This document shows, piece by piece, positions 11,391 to 20,137 of a stretch of DNA of 64,000 nucleotides. The position numbers and the translations under genes are program-made. Positions within the stretch are counted from its first letter, which is position 1. Each line of letters opens with the position of its first letter. The notes under the pieces were generated by a model, which worked only from the letters and a program-made list of their open reading frames with translations, did no database searches and was not told where the DNA came from. This DNA comes from Sphingobacteriales bacterium (GTDB lineage Bacteria; Bacteroidota; Bacteroidia; Chitinophagales; Chitinophagaceae), in contig RXJG01000005.1 of assembly GCA_003963365.1 (NCBI GenBank), positions 74,811-138,810 on the forward strand, given 5' to 3'.

Positions 11391-12299
11391 TTAAAAATAT
11401 TTCAACAACACCTTGTATATCAATAACAGGGGTGTTATTTCAAAGGCGCAAAGGTAGAGAAAAAAGTGAAACCTACTTACTTTTATATCGTTTTGAATGG
11501 GGAGGTAAGAACGTACAAACCTATATATAAACATACTTACAATCATTAATAATGAAAGGGTTAAGGCTATTTTAGCGATATTGTTAGCGGCAAAAGCCAT
11601 CAAAATAATAAAAGGAATAAGCAACACACCCAGTACTTTATTTACCAGGAAAACAATAAATGTATATGTTTCAATAGCAGGTTTTATCCCAAACACCCAG
11701 CCGGATGCTTTTAGCACGGCAAATTTTACTGTGTACAAAATAGTTATCAGCGCAAAACAGGTTCCAAGTTCCCGCCACTTGTTGGATGTTATTGAAATAT
11801 CATAATACCTAACCAGCAAAAACAAATAAACACCTGACGCTATAAAGAAGAAGATATTGAATAACAAATTCGATAATTGTGATTGGACCAACTGCTCTTT
11901 AACCTGGCTTTGCCTGAGTGTAGTTCTGAAAAATAAACGAAAGAGATTATTAAAGTATTTGTGATAAGATATCCTGAGTATAGCTAAGAAAAAAAGTAGT
12001 GCCAACATAAGATAAAATAACCAGTCCTTTCTCTCTCCGCTGGCAAACTCTTCTATTTTATATTCGCCTTTTCCAAATAAATTAAAAAAAAGATTGCTTT
12101 GCAAAACTGTTCTTTTATCAAAAGGCCTGGTTGAACCGGGTATTACCCCGGTCACAGAATCTTTTTTTGCAAATATACTATCAGCTTTTAAGGAGTCAGC
12201 AATAGCTGGCTTAACTATCACCAAAGCACTATCCTTAACCTGTGCATTTGTAAAAACAGTTACAACGGAAAAAAGCACTATGAAGAGAATTGGTTTCAA
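11391..12299 (-). CDS. DUF4271 multi-pass membrane protein
   Basis: 302 residues with a signal-like N-terminus (IVLFSVVTVFTNAQ), a Lys/Ser-rich spacer, then about six transmembrane segments (roughly 92-110, 146-165, 180-200, 218-240, 245-262 and 280-298). The function is unknown. The best start is TTG at 12299, which gives an intact signal peptide. A TATTTTTG element ends only a few bases upstream, so the message would have almost no leader. It lies between hemD and the TamA-like gene, all on one strand. Confidence 0.75.
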   Translation of the reverse strand: MKPILFIVLFSVVTVFTNAQVKDSALVIVKPAIADSLKADSIFAKKDSVTGVIPGSTRPFDKRTVLQSNLFFNLFGKGEYKIEEFASGERKDWLFYLMLALLFFLAILRISYHKYFNNLFRLFFRTTLRQSQVKEQLVQSQLSNLLFNIFFFIASGVYLFLLVRYYDISITSNKWRELGTCFALITILYTVKFAVLKASGWVFGIKPAIETYTFIVFLVNKVLGVLLIPFIILMAFAANNIAKIALTLSLLMIVSMFIYRFVRSYLPIQNDIKVSRFHFFLYLCAFEITPLLLIYKVLLKYF

Positions 12300-12341
12300 T
12301 GGCGCAAAAATATTCAGGGCGGATGAGAAACCCGTTTTTAT

Positions 12342-14135
12342 TTAGAAAAAGTTTACGTATCCGAAATGAATTTTAGCCTGCCGCAAATTCATTGGTATAT
12401 CGTTTCTTTTACCGGCAGCAAAACTGATATTAAATAAACCGGCTTTTGTTTCAAATGATATACCAAATCCACCACCAATAAATGTATTACTGGTATTGGC
12501 AAACTGGCTTTTATTTCTTGCCCAGGCACCATCACTAAAGGCAAAGAGATAAGAATTCTGTCCAATCAAATAACGATATTCAAAAGTGGTAACCACGTAC
12601 TGGGAGGCAAATATGCTCTCTTCATCAAAACCTCTTAACAAACGATACCCGCCAATTTGAAACAATTCATTTCTAAAAACAGACGGACTTTCCAGCCAGC
12701 CAATATCACCACCTGTTTTAATGGTTGCCTGTTTACCTACAGGAAAATAATGTGCCCCGTTTAATCTTCCCCTGAATACATACGATTTCAACTTGACTGA
12801 ATCATATAAAGTGGAATATTTAAACCCGTTATTGTCTGTTAATTCAGTAATAGAATTATTTTTCTTCACCGTTCTTGTTCCTGTGCTGAATGTCAAATGC
12901 AGCTCATTTCCTTTTCTTGGATTGAAACGATAATTAGTATTGTTTAGCTCATATTCTGCAGCAATGTTTACCGTACTCACATCAATTTGCTGCGGTAAAC
13001 GTTTACTGTATTTAACTGTATTGGTATCCACATCTAACAGAATAGTGCGGAAATTTTGCAATAATAATTTCCCGGTTTGTGTGGAGGAGAAATGGTAGTT
13101 GGTTCCTATTTGAAGATTGACATTTACATAAGAGCTGTCCTTCTTCAATAAATCAAATGCAAAGTCAATTCCAAATGGCGATTTAAAAAGATAGGGTTGC
13201 TGAAAAGCAAGATTTAATCTTGGTGAATAAGGCTGTAGTTGCTGCCAGTTAACTTTAATTGACTCCCCCCCGCCAAACTGGTTTTGCAGGTTGAGATTAA
13301 AATCACCTGTAATGAGTAATTTCTTTTGTCCCGGAAACTGCTGATTGGCCGGTAAGAAACCAATCAATCCATTTATCTGGCTGCTTCTTTTTTGTTTGAG
13401 ATATAAGTTAAGCGTAGCTCCATCAGCCAGCATAATCATATCCCATGGCTTATCTTCCTGCAGGTAGGGTAACTGTCGTATCCGGTTGCTGATGTTTTGC
13501 AGTTTGTCTTTCTTATAAATACTTCCATTCTTTATGTCAAGAAAGTTTTGCAGAAAGAGGTTGTCGATTTTGGCATTACCAAATAAACGGATACTATCAA
13601 TTTTATATAATGGCCCTCTGTCAATTTTTAATTGCCCATATACTTTATCATCTTCAAAAATGATACTATCCAGTTTTATGGCAGCAAAGGGATAACCGGT
13701 AGTTTCATAGTAATTGAGCAGCTTTTGTTCCACCAGTTGCACCTGCTCCATATTCAATGGCTGATTAAAAAACATTTTTGCAGGAAGATTGATGGCTTCC
13801 ATTACTCTTATTTCGCCGGCAGTTGGTTGCAGCGTAGCCCACTGATATTTTTTGCCAACAAACAATTTGACATTAGCTGCGGTAGAATCGTACCAAATAC
13901 TATCAACCGATGAAGACACATAGCCTTTACCATGAAGATGGCTGGTAAGTTTATATAAATAATCAAAACAATCAACCTGGTCATTAAAGCTTTCTTTTAA
14001 GGCCAGCACACTTTTGTTGAAGGAGCTATCTTTGTCAACCAAATGATAATGCAACCAATAGTTTTTCTGTCCAAAAGAGACATTGGAAAACTGGAGAATC
14101 AGTAAGCACAAAAAAATAAACCGGTTTAGTTGCAT
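12342..14135 (-). CDS. BamA/TamA-family outer-membrane protein (POTRA + surface antigen barrel)
   Basis: The start at ATG 14135 gives a clean signal peptide (RFIFLCLLILQFSNVSFGQ); an in-frame GTG at 14162 would add nine residues in front of it. 597 residues. The N-terminal half contains POTRA-like repeats (for example LYKIDSIRLFGNAKIDNLFL). The C-terminal half is a 16-strand-type barrel with the conserved ELFQIGGYRLLRGFDE loop (the substrate-exit RGF motif) and a terminal aromatic (FGYVNFF). It likely inserts or exports outer-membrane proteins. It is too divergent to name as BamA itself. Confidence 0.85.
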   Translation of the reverse strand: MQLNRFIFLCLLILQFSNVSFGQKNYWLHYHLVDKDSSFNKSVLALKESFNDQVDCFDYLYKLTSHLHGKGYVSSSVDSIWYDSTAANVKLFVGKKYQWATLQPTAGEIRVMEAINLPAKMFFNQPLNMEQVQLVEQKLLNYYETTGYPFAAIKLDSIIFEDDKVYGQLKIDRGPLYKIDSIRLFGNAKIDNLFLQNFLDIKNGSIYKKDKLQNISNRIRQLPYLQEDKPWDMIMLADGATLNLYLKQKRSSQINGLIGFLPANQQFPGQKKLLITGDFNLNLQNQFGGGESIKVNWQQLQPYSPRLNLAFQQPYLFKSPFGIDFAFDLLKKDSSYVNVNLQIGTNYHFSSTQTGKLLLQNFRTILLDVDTNTVKYSKRLPQQIDVSTVNIAAEYELNNTNYRFNPRKGNELHLTFSTGTRTVKKNNSITELTDNNGFKYSTLYDSVKLKSYVFRGRLNGAHYFPVGKQATIKTGGDIGWLESPSVFRNELFQIGGYRLLRGFDEESIFASQYVVTTFEYRYLIGQNSYLFAFSDGAWARNKSQFANTSNTFIGGGFGISFETKAGLFNISFAAGKRNDIPMNLRQAKIHFGYVNFF

Positions 14136-14167
14136 AAACAGCTTCGTAAAGATAACAAACACAATTA

Positions 14168-15292
14168 ATGGCAGGCATTTACATACATATTCCTTTTTGC
14201 AAACAGGCTTGCCACTATTGTAATTTTCATTTCAGTACTTCGTTGCAGCTTAAAAACGATTTTATCGGCGCTTTATTGAAAGAAGTTGAGCTGCAGCAAA
14301 ATTATTTAGGAAATGAAGTTGTTAAAACAATCTATTTCGGTGGTGGCACACCCAGCATTTTATCAATTGAAAATCTCTGCTCAATTCTTAATTCGATTAA
14401 TACATCTTTTGTTATTGATCCTGATCCGGAAATTACTTTAGAAGCCAATCCGGATGATATTAATCCCGAAAAACTTCAGCAGTGGAAACAGCTTGGCATC
14501 AACCGCTTCAGCATCGGTATACAATCTTTTTACGATGAGGATTTACAATGGATGAACAGGGTACACAATGCCGGTGAAGCGGAAAAATGTATTAAACAGG
14601 TAAAAGCAGCCGGTTTTAATAATTTTTCTATTGATCTTATTTATGGCGGACCAACCTTAAGTAATGAACATTGGGAACAAAACATCAGTAAAGCAATTGA
14701 GCTAAACGTTCCGCATATTTCCTGTTATGCATTAACAGTGGAACCAAAAACTGCTTTAGCAAAAATGATTGAGCTGAAAAAGAAAGAAACGGTGGACTCA
14801 GAAAAACAAGCGCAGCATTTTTTAATACTCATGGATGCCATGCAAAAAGCAGGTTATGAGCATTATGAAATTTCAAACTTTGCCATACCGGGTTTTCGCA
14901 GTAAGCATAACAGTAGTTACTGGCAGGGACAAAAATATCTTGGGCTGGGACCCTCTGCTCATTCTTTTAATGGATCATCAAGACAATGGAACATTGCCAA
15001 CAATGCCTTATATATCCAATCGCTTAAAAGAAATGAATTAACCTTTGAAAAGGAAGAGCTTTCCGTTCAAACCCAATTAAACGAATACATAATGACATCC
15101 CTTAGAACGATGGAAGGATTAGACCTGAATTATGTAACTGATAAATTTGGCAGCAACTACAGCGATAAACTTTTAGCTGAATCGTTACATCAAAAATATC
15201 AGCTTAATCTCAGGCTTCATAATTCTCATATTATCCTGACCAATGAAGGCAAATTATTTGCTGATGGAATTGCTTCCGGTTTGTTTTTTTAA
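14168..15292 (+). CDS. hemW: HemW-like radical SAM heme chaperone (coproporphyrinogen dehydrogenase-like)
   Basis: 374 residues. The radical SAM Cys triad is plain in FCKQACHYCNFHF, followed by YFGGGTPSIL and the EANPDD strand. The HemW-type sequence context (HIPFCKQAC, then NRFSIGIQSF) fits a heme chaperone better than true HemN. The C-terminal winged-helix part (LNEYIMTSLRTMEGLDL) is present. It is divergent from the TamA-like gene, with only 32 nt between the two start codons. Confidence 0.9.
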   Translation: MAGIYIHIPFCKQACHYCNFHFSTSLQLKNDFIGALLKEVELQQNYLGNEVVKTIYFGGGTPSILSIENLCSILNSINTSFVIDPDPEITLEANPDDINPEKLQQWKQLGINRFSIGIQSFYDEDLQWMNRVHNAGEAEKCIKQVKAAGFNNFSIDLIYGGPTLSNEHWEQNISKAIELNVPHISCYALTVEPKTALAKMIELKKKETVDSEKQAQHFLILMDAMQKAGYEHYEISNFAIPGFRSKHNSSYWQGQKYLGLGPSAHSFNGSSRQWNIANNALYIQSLKRNELTFEKEELSVQTQLNEYIMTSLRTMEGLDLNYVTDKFGSNYSDKLLAESLHQKYQLNLRLHNSHIILTNEGKLFADGIASGLFF

Positions 15293-15307
15293 CCGTTTGT
15301 TTATCTC

Positions 15308-15679
15308 CTAATCAATATTATTTACCACTTCATCAATGGTATAATAAAGTGCCATGATAACAGGATAAAGTACATGATTGTCTGACTGGCGGGACAGGAT
15401 TTTATCCCGGATACTATCCAGCATCATCAATAAACTTTCTTTATTAACGTTTTCTGTCTTTATGCTGATGGGCCGGTGCAGTTCAAATTCATCTTTCATT
15501 AAATCACTCATCGGAACCTCCAGTATATCCGAAAGTTTTTTAAGATGATTTACCGTGAGCTGGGTAATATTGTTTTCGATCTTGCTGTAAGCATTTTGAG
15601 ATATTCCCATTCTTCCGGCAACATACTCCTGTGTTAAGCGCTTACTTTCCCTGAATTTACGGATAACTGTTCCTGGCAT
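15308..15679 (-). CDS. XRE-family helix-turn-helix regulator
   Basis: 123 residues from the ATG at 15679; the longer TTG frame to 15709 adds a hydrophobic stretch out of keeping with a DNA-binding protein. The helix-turn-helix occupies about residues 5-60 (RLTQEYVAGRMGISQNAYSK, then IENNITQLTVNHL). The C-terminal half is a helical tail of no recognised fold. Target unknown. It converges on hemW with a 15-nt gap. Confidence 0.85.
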   Translation of the reverse strand: MPGTVIRKFRESKRLTQEYVAGRMGISQNAYSKIENNITQLTVNHLKKLSDILEVPMSDLMKDEFELHRPISIKTENVNKESLLMMLDSIRDKILSRQSDNHVLYPVIMALYYTIDEVVNNID

Positions 15680-15749
15680 ATAAAAGAGAGTTAGTAGCAG
15701 TTGAAACAACCGCTGATTTTAATTTGTCAAAAGTAACATGATTTTTCTG

Positions 15750-15857
15750 TTAATGCTTAAAACGGTGGTGAATAACTTTTACCAATTCTCCCAAAGCCAG
15801 GAAAGCAACCATTAAAAGAATGGCAGTGGCGCTGAAATTGTTAAATGAGAATGGCAT
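15750..15857 (-). CDS. Possible 35-residue single-pass membrane protein
   Basis: A short open frame, ATG at 15857 to TAA at 15750, encodes a polar start (MPFSFNNFS), one hydrophobic helix (about residues 10-26, ATAILLMVAFLALGELV) and a basic His/Lys end. The pattern of a single helix with a positive tail is typical of small bacterial membrane proteins. It lies alone in the 299-nt gap between the XRE gene and gpsA. I do not recognise it; length alone makes it uncertain. Confidence 0.35.
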   Translation of the reverse strand: MPFSFNNFSATAILLMVAFLALGELVKVIHHRFKH

Positions 15858-15978
15858 GACTCTAAATTTAATATCCTGTTTCACTTTTCATATTCGCATC
15901 ATAAAGGTACAATAAGAAATGTGTTGCGAAAGCCCTGGCCTGATAAATGGCTGTTAATATTTATAGAGAGTTACCAGG

Positions 15979-17031
15979 TCAGATAAGCGTTTCTTCAATC
16001 TGCTTAAATCCTTCTTTGGGGCTTAAGTTCTCCCACAAAATTCTGTAGACTGTTTCAGCAATAGGCATGTCTGCTTTCTCCTTTTCATTAATTATGTAAA
16101 TACACCTACTGGCATTATACCCCTCTGCCACCATGTTTAATTCAAGCTGGGCGGTTTTTACATTATATCCTTTACCAATCATGTTACCAAAAGTGCGGTT
16201 ACGGCTAAATAATGAATAGCAGGTAACCAGCAAATCACCCAGGTAAACGGAAGCAGCATAGTTAGCAGATTTCTTTAATACAACTACAGTTTTAACTCCC
16301 GGAATAATTTCGTGATGAACACCCACTTCCATATTTCTTACTCCCACTTTACGAAGAAACCCGGCCATTTCATCTGCAGCATTGGCAATAAGCACACTTA
16401 AAAAATTATCGCCATATTCTAATCCATGTGCAATGCCCGCAGCTAATGCATAAATATTTTTTAAAACAGCGGCAAATTGTACCCCAAATACATCATCGTT
16501 AATAATTGTATTGAGGTATTCTGTTTTAAACTGTCCGGCAATTTCCTGGGTTAATTTTTCATCCACACCCGAAAAAGTAAGATAAGAAAGCTTTTCAGCA
16601 GCTACTTCTTCTGCATGACAGGGACCCATGATACAGCAATAATGTTCTAACGGAAAATTAAATTCCTGCTTCAGGTAATCATTCACAAGCAATACCTGTT
16701 CAGGCATAATGCCTTTAACCGCAGAAATAATTTTCTTTCCTTCGAATATATTTCGTGGCAACGATTTTAATGTGTCGTGTATATATGAGGAAGGTATTGC
16801 CAGTACCAGGTATTCCGATTGTGCGATGGTTTCTTCAATATTTGCACTAAGCCGGATGCTGGTGGTATCAAAATAAACAGAATGGAGGTAATTAGGATTA
16901 TGATGACGGGATTTAATATAATCAGCTGTTTGCTGTGTACGCACATACCAGTTAACAGGATTGGCATTAGCCAGTAATAATTTGGCTAATGCTGTAGCAA
17001 AACTTCCGCTTCCTAATACACCAAATTGCAT
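15979..17031 (-). CDS. gpsA: NAD(P)H-dependent glycerol-3-phosphate dehydrogenase
   Basis: Reduces dihydroxyacetone phosphate to sn-glycerol-3-phosphate for phospholipid synthesis in the cytoplasm. 350 residues. The Rossmann start is GVLGSGSFATALAKLL (residues 4-19). The family motifs AIPSSYIHD and SAVKGI follow, then AAVLKNIYALAAGI with the catalytic Lys, and the C-terminal substrate-binding helical domain with MAEGYNAS. It appears to be a single-gene unit. Confidence 0.95.
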   Translation of the reverse strand: MQFGVLGSGSFATALAKLLLANANPVNWYVRTQQTADYIKSRHHNPNYLHSVYFDTTSIRLSANIEETIAQSEYLVLAIPSSYIHDTLKSLPRNIFEGKKIISAVKGIMPEQVLLVNDYLKQEFNFPLEHYCCIMGPCHAEEVAAEKLSYLTFSGVDEKLTQEIAGQFKTEYLNTIINDDVFGVQFAAVLKNIYALAAGIAHGLEYGDNFLSVLIANAADEMAGFLRKVGVRNMEVGVHHEIIPGVKTVVVLKKSANYAASVYLGDLLVTCYSLFSRNRTFGNMIGKGYNVKTAQLELNMVAEGYNASRCIYIINEKEKADMPIAETVYRILWENLSPKEGFKQIEETLI

Positions 17032-17087
17032 TCGTTAGATTTTTTGCCGCACTTCAACAAGCTCCGTGTGGTATAGTTATGAAGTTG

Positions 17088-17124
17088 TAAAAATAAAAAA
17101 GCGGTGAAGAAATCCTTCACCGCT
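17088..17124 (-). terminator. Rho-independent terminator after the adaptor gene
   Basis: Perfect stem AGCGGTGAAG / CTTCACCGCT (17100-17124), followed on the minus strand by TTTTTTATTTTTAC. It lies 17 nt past the stop of the efflux adaptor gene. Confidence 0.85.
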
Positions 17125-17141
17125 ACCTGTTTATTTTAAAA

Positions 17142-18530
17142 TTATTTTTTGATATCGTATAGTTTTTCTTTGGGTACTACTGTTACCTTCTGATCGTTCT
17201 TCAACGTTTTGGCGATAGCATTATACGGTCCGCTCACCACCTCATCACCGGGTTTCAATCCTTCTTTTACTTCTATATATTCGTTATCCTGGATACCCGG
17301 TTTTATTACGGTACGCTTTACTTTACCCTCCGCAGTATTATAAACAAAAACAACCACGTCTAATTCATCTGCAGCCGTATTTTTAGCTTCATCGTCTTTT
17401 CCCTCTGCTTTATCTTTTTCTTTTCTTTCTTTAGCTAATGCTTTTGATTTCTCGTCCTCTTTTTCCCTGGTAGCTACCGAAAGAATAGGAACAGCCACCA
17501 CATTATCTGCCTTCCTGGTTTTAATATCCACGTTAGCACTCATACCCGGACGAAATGGAAAGTTCTGCTTGCCACTTTTTTGCATTAAATCAGTATAAGA
17601 TGCTTTATCAATACGGATACGAACTTCATAGTTCGTTACATCAGATGAAGAAGTTGCAGAAGCAATACTGCTGCTTAAATTTTTACTGGTACTGGCAATC
17701 TGCGTTACCGCACCTTTAAACTTACGATCGTTGTACGCATCAATTTCAATATCCGCACTATCGCCCAGTTTTACTTTAGAAATATCATTCTCTCCCACCT
17801 CCACTCTCACTTCAATTTTATCCATATCGGCAATGCGCATCATTTCTGTACCTACATTAAAGCTGTTACCGGCAACCCGTTCGCCTTTTTTAACCGCCAG
17901 TAATGAAACTACTCCATCCATAGGCGCTACAATAGTAGTACGGCCTAAATCTTTATTTGCTTTTTGTAATTGGGCCTGGGCACTTTGAATGGCGGCTTGT
18001 CCCCCTTTAATTCCCTTGAGAGCAGCATTATAATCAGCCTGGGCGGTTTTATATGCCTGGTCAGCTGTTTCAAATTCTGCTTTGGAAATTACTTTATCAT
18101 CCAGCAATTGTTTCTGGCGGTCGTAGGTAATTTTTGCCTGGTCTAGCCTTGCTTTAAAGGCCTCCAGCGCAGCGGTAGAATTTTCCACCTGTGCTGATTG
18201 CTGGCTCACAATTGCAGCAGCCTGGTCACGTTGTGAATTATAAATATCGGCATAAATCCTTGCTACTACCTGTCCTCTATGTACACTGTCTCCTTCTGCT
18301 ACATTTAATTCAGTAATCTCACCACTAACGTCCGGACTAACCTTTACCTCAATTTCAGGATAAACCTTTCCGTTAGCTGTAACTGTTTCAACAATAGTTC
18401 GTTTACCAACTTTTTCTGTGGACACTTTAAATCCTTCTTCTTTCCCGATTACGCCTGCATTTTTCAATCCTACTAATGCTACTACCAGCACCACCAACCC
18501 GCCTATGATCCACCATAATTTTTTGCTCAT
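17142..18530 (-). CDS. Periplasmic adaptor of a tripartite efflux system (HlyD/MacA type)
   Basis: 462 residues. An N-terminal membrane anchor (about 4-24) is followed by the barrel-sandwich strand SPDVSGEITELNVAEGDSV, then a coiled-coil hairpin rich in Ala/Gln (about 90-200). Next come the returning lipoyl half (IVAPMDGVVSLLAVKKGERV), beta-barrel and membrane-proximal domains. A Lys/Glu-rich insertion (KSKALAKERKEKDKAEGK) lies near residue 380. It follows the TolC gene by 41 nt. No ABC or RND inner-membrane pump is beside it, so the partner pump is elsewhere. Confidence 0.88.
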   Translation of the reverse strand: MSKKLWWIIGGLVVLVVALVGLKNAGVIGKEEGFKVSTEKVGKRTIVETVTANGKVYPEIEVKVSPDVSGEITELNVAEGDSVHRGQVVARIYADIYNSQRDQAAAIVSQQSAQVENSTAALEAFKARLDQAKITYDRQKQLLDDKVISKAEFETADQAYKTAQADYNAALKGIKGGQAAIQSAQAQLQKANKDLGRTTIVAPMDGVVSLLAVKKGERVAGNSFNVGTEMMRIADMDKIEVRVEVGENDISKVKLGDSADIEIDAYNDRKFKGAVTQIASTSKNLSSSIASATSSSDVTNYEVRIRIDKASYTDLMQKSGKQNFPFRPGMSANVDIKTRKADNVVAVPILSVATREKEDEKSKALAKERKEKDKAEGKDDEAKNTAADELDVVVFVYNTAEGKVKRTVIKPGIQDNEYIEVKEGLKPGDEVVSGPYNAIAKTLKNDQKVTVVPKEKLYDIKK

Positions 18531-18571
18531 ATCAGTATTATAATTTGTCGTTATTGTATGATGATAAAATT

Positions 18572-20041
18572 TTATTCCAGCACAATACCATTTCCTTTAT
18601 AAAACTCCAGTATTTTCATTTTGAAAATATAATCATACTGAGAGTTAGCCAAATCGATCTTTGCTTTTAAAAGATTGTTTTGATTGGTAATTAAATCAAG
18701 GGTTGTTAATAAACCCAGTTCATATCTTTTAACCGTAAGGTCGTATGTTCTTTGTGCCACATCCACCGTTCTTTTATTGGCATTAAATTTTTGTAATGCC
18801 GCAGTGGCTGCCTGGTATGCCTGGTAAATATCCTGTTTAAGTTTATTATCTGCCTGTTCTTTGGTAACTGACAGGTTTTCTAAATTAAGTTTCGCTCTTG
18901 CAATGTTATTACGAACCTGGCCCCCATTAAAAATGGGAACACTTACTGCCAAACCGATATTTTGCCTGAAGTTTCTGTCCAGTTGTGAACCCCAACCGGT
19001 CCATTGCTGGTAAAAAGATTTTTTTCCCGTAATAATAGAAACATCCGGGCTTTGTACCGGTGTAAGTACCCCATTTACATTTACTGCACCATTAGCGGGG
19101 TTAGGAGAGTTATACCCATTAAATGTAAAACCCCTCACTTCCTGGTTAGACCCTGAAAAAATGGTAGTTAACCCCCCAAACCCTGAAATAGTTGGGTTGC
19201 GGGTAGCCCGGGCAGATTTAAGTGCGGCATTTAATGATTTTAGACGGATTTCATTTGCTTTCTGTGCAGGTTGGGTTTGCATAGCTGAGGTATATACTAC
19301 GTCCGGTTGAAGTTCAGCCAAACTTATTACCGGTATCTTATCAACAAAAGGTACATAAATATCAAAAGGCAATGAGGCATCCATATTCATGGATGATTTT
19401 AGCTGCAGCAAATTCAGCTCAGCAGTTGTTTGTGCAGTAATTAATGCAGCACTATCCCGGGCCAACTGTGCCTCCAGTTCCAGTGCATTAAGTTCAGGTA
19501 AAGATCCGGCGGTAACTTTTCTACGGGTAACTGCTAACTGTGCCAATGTTTGTCCTACCTGTACAGAAGCAATATTGGCCTGTTCTTTAGAAAGTAAGGT
19601 TTGCAAAAAATTGGTGGCCACTGTTAAGGCAATATCATTCCGGGCTTTATTCAAATCTGATTTACTGGCATCCAGTTCATATTTGGAAGCAAGAATATTG
19701 TTTTTAATACTATTCCAGTTAAATATGATAACATTGGCATTAAAGCTATACTGCTGGAAGATCAGTTCTGTATTAGTAAACTGGTTAGTGGAAGGGTCAA
19801 TTGAACGGCCAAACTGGAAACCCGTGTTGTTATTTAAATTGGTGTTTGGTTCTTTGGCCCTTTTAGTTTGCAAATAATTTAATTCTGCAAATTTTGACTG
19901 GATAGCTGATTGCTTCACGGGGATGGCGTTATTCATCGCATACTCCACACATTTCTTTAAATCCCACTTATTTTCCTGTGCTGAAACTGATAATGAAATG
20001 CCGATCAATACAACTAAAAAAATGTTTCTCGTAGTGCCCAT
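18572..20041 (-). CDS. TolC-family outer-membrane efflux protein
   Basis: The start is ATG 20041, giving the signal peptide NIFLVVLIGISLSVSAQ; the longer frame begins with TTG. 489 residues with the internal repeat of long alpha-helical, Ala/Gln/Leu-rich hairpins and the two OEP domains (WDLKKCVEYAMNNAIPVKQ early, GLAVSVPIFNGGQVRNNIARA late). Forms the outer-membrane exit duct for the adaptor encoded downstream. A TAnnTTTG element ends only 4 nt before the ATG. Confidence 0.9.
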   Translation of the reverse strand: MGTTRNIFLVVLIGISLSVSAQENKWDLKKCVEYAMNNAIPVKQSAIQSKFAELNYLQTKRAKEPNTNLNNNTGFQFGRSIDPSTNQFTNTELIFQQYSFNANVIIFNWNSIKNNILASKYELDASKSDLNKARNDIALTVATNFLQTLLSKEQANIASVQVGQTLAQLAVTRRKVTAGSLPELNALELEAQLARDSAALITAQTTAELNLLQLKSSMNMDASLPFDIYVPFVDKIPVISLAELQPDVVYTSAMQTQPAQKANEIRLKSLNAALKSARATRNPTISGFGGLTTIFSGSNQEVRGFTFNGYNSPNPANGAVNVNGVLTPVQSPDVSIITGKKSFYQQWTGWGSQLDRNFRQNIGLAVSVPIFNGGQVRNNIARAKLNLENLSVTKEQADNKLKQDIYQAYQAATAALQKFNANKRTVDVAQRTYDLTVKRYELGLLTTLDLITNQNNLLKAKIDLANSQYDYIFKMKILEFYKGNGIVLE

Positions 20042-20045
20042 ATGA

Positions 20046-20079
20046 CAAATGTATGACTTCAATCACCGAAAATATTCAA
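20046..20079 (-). promoter_or_regulatory. Candidate promoter of the tolC-adaptor pair
   Basis: On the minus strand: TTG (forward 20077-20079), a 23-nt spacer, then TACATTTG (forward 20046-20053). The -7 match is exact but the spacer is at the long end, and the element stops 4 nt before the ATG, implying a very short leader. Confidence 0.4.
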
Positions 20080-20137
20080 TTTTGGTTTACTTACAGGAAA
20101 ACTTGGATGAATTATTTTAATAGCTGACCAAAGGCAA

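Noticed and set aside
19389..19877. 162-codon plus-strand frame inside the tolC gene
   Set aside because: Low-complexity Ser/Ala/Leu antisense to helical repeats of TolC; nothing supports coding.
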